The notes beneath the pieces are model-generated. The model worked only from the letters and a program-made list of their open reading frames with translations, searched no databases and was not told where the DNA came from. From Chalciporus piperatus (lineage: Eukaryota > Basidiomycota > Agaricomycetes > Boletales > Boletaceae): a stretch of DNA of 46,537 bases. The stretch's first letter is position 1, and each line of letters starts with the position of its first letter. Shown here one piece after another: positions 1 to 7,301 of this stretch. The position numbers were made by a program, and so were the translations under genes. The stretch spans positions 1 through 46,537 of the forward strand of contig JBBPTG010000193.1 of assembly GCA_038093975.1 (NCBI GenBank). Direction: 5' to 3'.

Positions 1-89
1 TCACTCCAGTACTACTCAGTCATCTAATAGAGTCATTCTAATTAGTGACATTTTATACTCATTCATAGGATGGATTATAGCTAAAGTCC

Positions 90-700
90 ACAAAAATGTG
101 TACTAAAAGTGTAGTTAACAATGTGGGAAAGGGTATTAGGATTGAGTGTAGTGAAGTGTACAAAAAAGCGTAGTAAAAGTGTAGTTACAAGTGTGGGAAA
201 GTATAGCTAGATTGAGTGAGCAAAGTGTACAAAAAAGCGTAGTAAAAGTGTAGTCAAGAGTGTGGGAAAGTATAGCTAGATTGAGTGTAGCACAAGTGTA
301 CAAAAAAGCGTAGTAAAAGTGTAGTGAAATGTGTGGGAAAGTGTGTAGTGATAGAGTGTAGCTAAAGTGGACAAAAAAGCGTACTAAAAGTGTAGTTACA
401 AGTGTAGTGATTGAGTGTAGCAAAGTGTAACAAAAAAGCGTAGTAAAACTTGAATCAAATGTGTAGGAAAGTGTAGCTAGATTGAGTGTAGCAAAAGTGT
501 ACAAAAAAGCGTAGTAAATGTGTAATTACAAGTGTGGGAAAGTGTATTAGGTTAGAGTGTAGCAAAAGTGTACAAAAAGCGCAGTAAGTGTGTAGTTAAA
601 AGTGTAGCAAAGTATGTGGAGATCAAACCTATTGAAAGTGTACAAAAAAGCATACACAAGTGTACAAAAAATATGGTAGCTATCTAGTGTAGGAGATCCT
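90..700. repeat. ~70-bp AT-rich tandem repeat (about 8 copies)
   Basis: A degenerate unit built around GTGTACAAAAAAGCGTAGTA recurs at about 157, 226, 297, 369, 432, 499, 566 and 638, so the period is 62-72 bp. Each unit also carries GTGTAGTTACAAGTGTGGGAAAG-like and TAGCTAGATTGAGTGTAG-like blocks. Reading frames across it are open on the minus strand only because stop codons are rare in the unit; the translation is a low-complexity Thr/Leu/Phe/Tyr repeat and is not taken as a gene. The array ends where the shared module at 701-775 begins. Confidence 0.9.
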
Positions 701-775
701 AATAAAGTGTAGCTACATTTCCCTAATGCTCGGACTTGACAAAAAATCCGCGCGAAAAAGTCACGTGACCATGTT
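701..775. repeat. Module shared with 3676-3748
   Basis: The blocks ATGTAGCT/GTGTAGCT, TTTCC-CTAATGC, TCG-GACTTG, CGCGCG-like and CA(C)(A/G)TGACC occur in the same order and spacing here and at 3676-3748. In both places the module separates an AT-rich GTGTAG/AAAAAAGC(G/A)TA sequence on its left from a GC-rich minisatellite on its right. It may be a conserved piece of one repeat family. Its role is unknown. Confidence 0.6.
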
Positions 776-840
776 GAATTTGCCGTGCCACCTCTTCGAC
801 TCTCTCTCACCACTACACCACACCTCAACAACAGCAAAAC

Positions 841-1600
841 GGCCGGCGAGTGCTCAAAAGCCCCGCCGGCATCGCCAGGTGAGTGAAAACTCGCTCACCA
901 CCACATCCGCTCACCTCGCAAACAGCCTGCTGCCACCTACCACCTCACTCTCGACAAGAAAACGACGAAAATGCGAAAACGCGGCCGGCGTGGGCTCAAC
1001 AGCCCCGCCGGCTTCACGAGGTGAGTGATAAGCCACCCGCTCACCCCGCAAACAGCCGCTTGCACTGCTCGGCCCACTACCACCTACCACACCACTCTCG
1101 ACACGAAAACAACGAAAACGCGAAAACGCGGCCGGCGAGGGCTCAACAGCCCCGCCGGCAGCACACGGTGTGTTCTTCCTCACCCACCACCACCACCTCT
1201 CATCTCGTACAGAGCCGCTCGGGCTGTACGAACCACCACCACCTCCAAACCCTCAAACAACCTCGACCTCGAACTCGATGGCCGGCGTGGGCTCAACAGC
1301 CCCGCCGGCAGCACATGGTGTGTTTTTCCTCACCCACCACCATCCTCTCTCACCTCGTACAGAGCCGCTCGGGCTGTCTCCCCCCCACCACCTCACTCCC
1401 TCAAACTCGATCGTAAAAAAACGGCCGGCGTGGGCTCAGCAGCCCCGCCGGCATCACGAGGTTCGTGTTTCCTCACCCATCACCTCATCCACTCACTTCA
1501 ACGACAGCCGCTTGGGTTGTCTCCCCCCCACCACCTCCCACCTTCAACCTCGACACCAACACATGGCCGGCGCGGGCTCAACAGCCCCGCTGGCTTCAGA
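841..1600. repeat. 142-150-bp tandem repeat with a GC-rich hairpin
   Basis: Six copies of a 30-base block that reads GGCCGGCGTGGGCT, a CAAC loop, then AGCCCCGCCGGC start at 841, 983, 1130, 1280, 1423 and 1565, giving spacings of 142-150 bp. The two halves of each block pair (GCCGGCG and GGGCT with AGCCC and CGCCGGC), so every copy can form a strong stem-loop. The spacer between copies is rich in CACCACC and CTCACC and varies more than the hairpin. Overlapping frames across it are open because of composition and are not called as genes. Confidence 0.9.
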
Positions 1601-1784
1601 GGTTCGTGTTTATTTGTTGACTAACACACCTACTCACCTCGTACATAGCTGCTCGTGTTGCATGGCACTTCATTAACTAGTAACTATTGTACCACAATAC
1701 ATGTAATAGTTAGACATAATATATTTCGCATTTTCTGAACTGTCATAAGGTGTGAATTAATCATAAGATATAGTGAACTAGTAA

Positions 1785-2330
1785 TTGGGACTGGGTGACT
1801 GGATTACTGGGTGACTGGATTACTGAGGTGACTGGGTGACTGGATTACTGAGGTGACTGGATTACTGAGGTGACTGGAAGTGACTGGTGACTGGGTTACT
1901 GGTGTGACTTGTGTGACTGGAGTGACTGGAGTGACTAGATTACTGGATTACTGAGTGACTGGATTACTGAAATGACTGGATGACTGAATGGCTGGATGAC
2001 TGGACTACTGAGACTACTGGATTACTGGACCACTGAGTGACTAGATTGCTGGAATACTGGAATACTGGATGGCTGGAGTAATGAGACAACTGGATTGCTG
2101 GATGACTAGGGCACTGGGCTACTAGGCTGCTGAGATGACTACATGACTGGGAAACTGGGCTACTAGGCTACTGAGATAACTGGATGACTGGAACACTGGG
2201 CTACTGAGCTACTGAGACTACTGAAGTGACTGGGCTAATGAACCAATGAGATTACTGAAATGACTGGATGACTGGATGACTGGGCAACTGAGCAACTGGC
2301 ATACTGGTTTAACTGATCCAGTCATTCCAG
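1785..2330. repeat. Degenerate ACTGG / GACTGGATTACTG satellite
   Basis: Short words such as TGACTGGAT, TACTGAGG, GACTGGGTGACTGG and CTACTGAGAC are strung together for about 540 bp with an irregular 5- to 10-bp periodicity. No gene is seen here. The array decays gradually after about 2290 into unique sequence (2335-2595) in which I recognise nothing. Confidence 0.85.
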
Positions 2331-2595
2331 TAACTTCAGACTTTTTGCAGTGTTGCTGATGCGCTTGCCTGGGGAATGACAACACTCTGGCGTCCCGCGA
2401 CAGCCGGGATCTCCACCCTTTCAGATGCCTCCACTTCTCGTGGTACAATCGGTATGCGACGAATGTAAGTGATCACAAATCTGCTCTGTGTTTGACCTCA
2501 GTTAATCCTTGACCACAACCAGGGGGACGGCGCTCCAACGGACAAGCATCCCCATCAGTTGACACATAGCGTAGTCCATTTGTACCCTGATCCAG

Positions 2596-2843
2596 GGCCA
2601 GCTGATCACCAATTAGGCCGTGCTCTACTGGCCGGCTAACGATTGGCCGCTGGTGTATGATCACCTAGGTTAGGGATCGGCTAGTAATAGAATGTACACG
2701 TAGAGTAGGGATCAGCCAATGTGCCATTGTGCCCTGGCAATGGGAATGGCCAACACAAAGGTTCCATGAGGTAGGACCTGGCCGACTGGTGCTAATCACC
2801 CAGTCCTGCCTGCATCAGGGTTCGGCCCATAGAGAATAGGGAT
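2596..2843 (+). repeat. Inverted repeat, left arm
   Basis: This segment matches 6187-6434 in reverse complement with equal length (248 bases) and about four mismatches. Its outer part also matches 46443-46537. It carries several variants of the word TAGGGATCGGC, the same core word that reappears in the adjoining 33-bp repeats. Confidence 0.9.
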
Positions 2844-2962
2844 AGGCCGATGTGTAAACCCTCCATGTGTAGGGAGCGGCCGATGGAGGGAATGTTTAGG
2901 GGTGGACATTGGCCAGTGAATCATGTCTCCTACAGCAGGCATGGCCCGATAGATTGAGTGTC

Positions 2963-3310
2963 AATGGGTAGGGATGGGCTGATGCAATGATGTCTATCTG
3001 TAGGGATGGGCTGATGCAACCCGCCTCAGTAGGTAGGGATGGGCTGATGCATTGAGGCTCAATGTGTAGGAATGGGCCGATGCAATCAGTGTCAATGTGT
3101 AGGGATGGGCCGATGGGTTGAGCCTCAATGTGTAGGAATGGGCCGATGCAATCAGTGTCAATGTGTAGGGATGGGCCGATGCATTGAGCCTCAATGTGTA
3201 GGAATGGGCCGATGGGTTGAGCCTCAATGCGTAGGAATGGGCCGATGCAATCAGTGTCAATGTGTAGGAATGGCTCAATGGGTTGAGCCTCAATGGGTAG
3301 GGATAGTTGC
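2963..3310. repeat. 33-bp tandem repeat, left arm
   Basis: Ten to eleven units share the core TAGG(G/A)ATGGGCCGATG and are exactly 33 bases apart. Two alternating unit types differ in the tail (GCAATCAGTGTCAATG or GGTTGAGCCTCAATG). Since 33 is a multiple of 3, frames on both strands stay open and give an 11-residue peptide repeat. I treat those as artefacts of the period. Confidence 0.9.
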
Positions 3311-3675
3311 GTCATGCGTCTCAGGGTTGGCCTCTGCTGCCAACCCACCGGCCCCCCCGCTCCCATGGGCCCATCAACCCCTCAGCCGATTCTTCGGTCA
3401 CCTGTTGATCTCATCAGCAAATCATCCATTTAGGGACAGAATTTGCCCATGACACAGCCGCGCCACAGCCGCCAGCCCAATTCACGGCCGTGCCACAGCC
3501 ACTGGCCAAGTTCACACTGTCCACAGGCCTCATCAGGCCACAGTACACCAGGAAACCCGTAGTTAGTGATTGTCTAAGTGTGTAGTACTAATATACTAAA
3601 AAAGCATACATGTTACATGTTTATTCCATAGTAAAAACAGGTAAAATGATTGGCATTGATTACTAGTTTACAATG

Positions 3676-3748
3676 CTATTAAAATGTAGCTTTTCTTTTC
3701 CTAATGCCTCGAGACTTGGCGGAATTTCGCGCGCAGGAACACATGACC
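3676..3748. repeat. Second copy of the 701-775 module
   Basis: This copy lies between an AT-rich stretch containing AAAAAAGCATACATG and the 20-bp array. The blocks AATGTAGCT, TTTCCTAATGC, CTCGAGACTTGGCG, TTTCGCGCGC and ACATGACC line up with the copy at 701-775. Confidence 0.6.
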
Positions 3749-3791
3749 TTGGTTGGTACATTTTGTCGTTCTTTGTCTAGTATTACTTACT

Positions 3792-4530
3792 AGTCCCGAG
3801 TGCACCAACTGGCCCATCTGTGTTCAAAAACAACTCACCGACATCCCAAATGACCTGCCATTGCTCCGAACGACTCACCCGACGAGTCACCAGTGATCTA
3901 ATCAGCCCTCCAGTGGTCCAACCGGCCCATCTGTGCCCAAAAACAACTCACTGACATCCCAAACAACTCATGTACGCCCCGAGCGATTCACCTGCCACCC
4001 AAACAACTCACCCATGTCCCGAGCGACTCACCCGCACCACAAACGAGTTCTCAGCGACCCGAATGGCCCATTAGTGCCCCAATCGACTCACCTACACCCC
4101 GAGCGGCTCACCCATGTCCCGAGCGACTCACCCGCACCACAAACGAGTTCTCAGCGACCCGAATGGCCCTCCAGAGACCCGAACGGCCCTCGAGTGGTCC
4201 AACCGGCCCACCCATGCCTCAATCGACTCACCTATGCCCCGAGCGGCTCACCTACACCCCGAGCGGCTCACCCATGTCCCGAGCGACTCACCCGCACCAC
4301 AAACGAGTCATCAGCGACCCAACCGGCCCATTAGTGCCCCAATCGACTCACCTACGCCCCGAGCAGCTCAGCCATGTCCTGAGCGACTCACCCGCACCAC
4401 AAACGAGTTCTCAGGGACCCAAACGGCCCTCCAGTGGTCCAACCGGTCCATCCATGCCCCAATCGTCTCACCTACGCCCCGAGCAGCTCACCCATGTCCT
4501 GAGCAACTCACCCACACCACAAACGAGTTA
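3792..4530. repeat. 20-bp minisatellite, left arm
   Basis: About 35 units of 20 bases follow the pattern CC(N4)CCC(N3)CGACTCA, for example CCCATGTCCCGAGCGACTCA next to CCTACACCCCGAGCGGCTCA. Higher-order blocks of several units repeat as well. Frames are open throughout and give a Pro/Thr/His/Ser-rich translation, but the stop-free state follows from the composition and no gene is called. Confidence 0.9.
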
Positions 4531-4539
4531 AAAAACACG

Positions 4540-5367
4540 GCAGCTCCTCAGGCTGGCCACTCATCCAGTCCAAGGACGACAATGGACAATGGACAACGAC
4601 AGGAGTTAGATATTACTCATAGATACTAGTACATGGAATAAATATATTTTATTCTACTACTCGTGAACATGCAAAGAGAATTTCGCAAGTACAGAAGACA
4701 GAGGCTGGTAAAACTTTTGCTTCTGTACAAGTTCGTACAGAATCGAGACTCTGTACAGTGCTGTGACTATGCTGCACAGAGGGGGACCTTTCTGTCATAC
4801 TGTGACAGGAACATGCTGTGCAGAGTGCCACAGCATTGTGCAGCTCACTGAGGATTTGCTGATGCATGATTGCTGGAGGGAAGGTCCTGCATATCATAGG
4901 AACGTTCGGCCGTCGTTTGGGTGGCAGACTTCATGACCATCTTTCTGTTGCTTCAGGTGCAAGAGAAACAAATCCTGGTGTCAGTGCAGTCAGGAACCTT
5001 CGTTGCTGGTCATTGGCTCCTTCGGTGTGATAGGTCCCAATGATGTCGGCTCTGGGTCAATTTATCAGACATCTAAAATAGGCCCGAGGACGTCGGGTGT
5101 GAAGCTGTCAATCAGACGCTTGTCACCTTTCAGCCATGTCTGCATCTTAAATCGTCCTGATGACGTCGGATAAGAAGCTGTTAAGATATCGGCTAATATG
5201 AATGTAAAAGGGATCCGTTCCAACGAATCCGGAGATGTTTCCGTGCGTTCCAGGCATCGGAAACGTCGGATTAAACACGGAATGCATCCGGAAGTATCTG
5301 GTTCCGGATAGGGGCTATCCGGAAGCGGAAAGGAGCGGATAGGCACGGATTGGACTATATTTTGACA
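4540..5367. other. Unique core of the palindrome; no gene recognised
   Basis: No open frame here resembles a known protein. 4740-4850 contains short self-complementary words around CTGTACAG and CTGTGCAG. 5050-5350 contains repeated GACGTCGG and TCCGGA-type words. The longest frames, 62-93 codons on either strand, have no recognisable domain. If the element once carried a transposase it is not here. Confidence 0.5.
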
Positions 5368-5575
5368 GTAGGTGAGTCGATTGGGGCACTAATGGGCCGG
5401 TTGGGTCGCTGATGACTCGTTTGTGGTGTGGGTGAGCCGCTCGGGACATGGGTGAGCCGCTTGGGGCATAGGTGAGTCGACTGAGGCATGGGTGGGCCGG
5501 TTGGACCACTGGAGGGCCATGCGGGTCGCTGAGAACTCGTTTGTGGTGCGGGTGAGTCGCTCGGGACATGGGTTA
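5368..5575. repeat. 20-bp minisatellite, right arm (inverted, about 10 units)
   Basis: GGTGAGTCGCTCGGGACATG-type units are the reverse complement of the units at 3792-4530 and occur in the same higher-order order. The array is much shorter than on the left arm, so the arms have changed copy number independently. Confidence 0.9.
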
Positions 5576-5785
5576 GGCCCAAGGGCTGTGCAGAGAACAC
5601 CAGCCCCGGAGGGATCAGCCGCCGAAGAACAGGCCAGAAATGATGATGCCACGCTGATGGCCATATCTTGGATCATGTTTGAACGCTTAGAATTTCTGGC
5701 CTACACTCTTAGGCAACACATATTCCATCTGATTTCTTTGCTACGTCAGATGGACATGTTCGAGAGGCTGAGGAATGTCATGTAG
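5576..5785 (+). other. Possible coding fragment, helical C-terminal piece
   Basis: A frame open through 5492-5785 leaves the repeat at about 5576 and continues as an Ala/Glu/Leu-rich segment of about 65 residues ending at a stop at 5783-5785 (…LISLLRQMDMFERL…). The composition looks more like protein than the surrounding repeats. It could be the 3' end of a decayed gene carried by the element. I do not recognise a family, and no start codon belongs to it clearly. Confidence 0.2.
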
Positions 5786-5884
5786 TGTAGGCCATATAAT
5801 ATTGACACTGATCATTGAGCATCACAAGTTCTTTACATCCGCCCTTTCTTGTTAATTGTGTTAGAATATCGGCCCGTTCACATA

Positions 5885-6070
5885 AGCATTAGGAGCTCGT
5901 GCATCGGCCCATCCACCTCACGTGACAGGTGCATCGGCCCATCCTACACATTGACACTCAACCCATCGGCCCATCTATGCATTGAGGCTCAGCCTGGCTC
6001 GGCCCATTCTACGCATTGAGGCTCAGCCCAAATCCAGCCCATTCCTACGCGTGGGCTCATTCGCAGAAGC
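5885..6070. repeat. 33-bp repeat array, right arm (inverted, degenerate)
   Basis: CATCGGCCCAT and CATTGAGGCTCAGCC words are the reverse complement of the left-arm 33-bp units. About five units remain. Spacing has become irregular, unlike the exact 33-base period on the left arm. Confidence 0.75.
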
Positions 6071-6186
6071 TGATTATAATTGAGGCTCGGCTCCCTTGAC
6101 CCATCCTCCCTTGTTAAGGCTCAATGCATCGCTCCAGCTCCTACACATTAGGAAACAACCCATTGGCCCATTATACACACCGACTC

Positions 6187-6434
6187 ATCCCTATTCTCTA
6201 TGGGCCGAACCCTGATGCAGGCAGGACTGGGTGATTAGCACCAGTCGGCCAGGTCCTACCTCATGGAACCTTTGTGTTGGCCATTCCCATTGCCAGGGCA
6301 CAATGGTACATTGGCTGATCCCTACTCTATGTGTACATTCTATTACTAGCCGATCCCTAACCTAGGTGATCATACACCAGCGGCCAATCGTTAGCCGGCC
6401 AGTAGAGCACGGCCTAATTGGTGATCGGCTGGCC
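6187..6434 (-). repeat. Inverted repeat, right arm
   Basis: This is the reverse complement of 2596-2843, with about four mismatches. It continues outward for 32 further bases to 6466 as a sequence also found, in the opposite orientation, at 46411-46442. Confidence 0.9.
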
Positions 6435-6520
6435 TTGCTGTACGGCCTAACGAGCTGAATGGGCTCCAGTTGAAAAGAGTCCAAGCATCTCGTGTGAATA
6501 CTTCACAGTACCTCCCGTAC

Positions 6521-7051
6521 ATGTCGCAGGATTTCGAGAAACATCAGAAACTGTACGACGATCTGAGCGCCGCGTTCAAGGACGTTTTCATGTGGATTGA
6601 AGAAGTGGTAAGTCTTGGAAGTCTTCACATTGGGCGGAAGAGTGCTGGAACTAGCTTTCACATGCGCGTTCATTTACCTGCAGAGTACCAGGCAATGGTG
6701 CAGGTCCTCGACTCACTACCTGGTCAGCCGGGCAGTCTGGTGGTGCCCTTTCCCTCATTCGTTCTCAACATCAATGTATGTACCCAGGGCCATCGCGATG
6801 TCGGCGACAAGAATCTTTGCGCGGTATTGGTCATAGGACAATTCCAGGGTGGGGCGCTGGCCCTTCGTGAGCCCGGGTTAGTGATCGAGATGGGCAATGG
6901 CGACTGGGCTGCTTTCCAGTCAGACGGGACAACACACTACAATCTTCATTACAACGGCACCTGGGCTTCCTTTGTATTACAGAGTGACAGGGCGTTCAAT
7001 CGTTGGTTAGAAAGGGAGAATGGTTGGGGTCCAAACGAGTTTTTCCATTAG
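6521..7051 (+). CDS. TET/JBP-like Fe(II)/2-oxoglutarate dioxygenase, possibly 5'-truncated or inactive
   Basis: The reading frame is open from at least 6452, inside the end of the repeat element. The first ATG, 6521, gives 176 residues. Residues 81-95 read VLNINVCTQGHRDVG and supply the HxD iron ligands (His91, Asp93). FQGGALALREPGLV (108-121) and GDWAAFQSDGTTHYNLH (127-143) follow, with His139 as the likely distal ligand. This order of blocks is what I know from the TET/JBP-type oxygenases that agaricomycetes have expanded; in animals such enzymes oxidise 5-methylcytosine. Family members usually carry an arginine for 2-oxoglutarate about 8-11 residues after the distal histidine. Here that position appears to be Trp148 (NGTWASF), so activity is doubtful. 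A GTAAGT at 6610 is a possible intron donor, but the frame continues through it. The gene begins where the element ends, so an upstream exon may have been lost. A different DSBH oxygenase is the alternative. Confidence 0.6.
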   Translation: MSQDFEKHQKLYDDLSAAFKDVFMWIEEVVSLGSLHIGRKSAGTSFHMRVHLPAEYQAMVQVLDSLPGQPGSLVVPFPSFVLNINVCTQGHRDVGDKNLCAVLVIGQFQGGALALREPGLVIEMGNGDWAAFQSDGTTHYNLHYNGTWASFVLQSDRAFNRWLERENGWGPNEFFH

Positions 7052-7301
7052 AGTTATCGTAGGCTTTCCTTAATCTCTCCCTATTTGTAAATGGTACTGC
7101 TAATAATGTGATGGATTAATCAGCGAACAGAAGCTCGATGTGAGCATGAGGGCTGCAGATCGCGAAGTTGACGGTGATCCAGAACCGGGTGGATCCCAGA
7201 TTGCCGAAGTTCAAAGTTCAAAGTTCAAGGTAGGGGACTGGTTTTTCTTCACCCCTTCATCCTCTTCTTTCACCATCGCACTCACTAGAAACAAAAACCC
7301 C

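Larger units (their letters stand above)
2596..6466. mobile_element. Large imperfect palindrome with inverted ends and nested arrays; possible non-autonomous DNA transposon
   Basis: 2596-2843 and 6187-6434 are 248-base inverted repeats that differ at only about four positions by eye. Inside them, on each arm and in opposite orientation, are a 33-bp array (2963-3310 and about 5885-6070) and a 20-bp array (about 3792-4530 and 5368-5575). The core, 4540-5367, is unique. The right end extends 32 bases further, to 6466, and this longer end recurs at 46411. No transposase is visible. The arrays are shorter on the right arm. The left arm lacks the outermost 32 bases, so no target duplication could be identified. 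Agaricomycete KDZ-type DNA transposons have long inverted ends with subterminal repeats and are known neighbours of TET/JBP genes, which makes them a possible source; this is inference only. A fold-back or subterminal repeat is the alternative. Confidence 0.6.

Noticed and set aside
90..700. CRISPR-like array
   Set aside because: Units are contiguous and degenerate, without constant repeats and unique spacers, and the genome is eukaryotic.
883..1676. Three overlapping long frames (168-199 codons) on the plus strand in the hairpin repeat
   Set aside because: They are open in all three frames at once and follow the repeat unit. The translations are Pro/His/Ser/Thr-rich with no domain, as expected from GC-rich minisatellite DNA.
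2666..3310. Telomere-like TTAGGG/TAGGG words
   Set aside because: TTAGGG occurs only sporadically within longer 33-bp units and never as a pure tandem run, so this is not a telomere or interstitial telomeric tract.
2896..3452. Frames of 99-156 codons on both strands over the 33-bp array
   Set aside because: The 33-base period keeps any stop-free frame open. The products are 11-residue repeats with no independent support.
3933..4629. Overlapping 122-171-codon frames in the 20-bp array
   Set aside because: Open in three frames on the same strand because of the repeat composition. The same peptides appear from the inverted array at 5315-5676. No evidence of a real start or domain.
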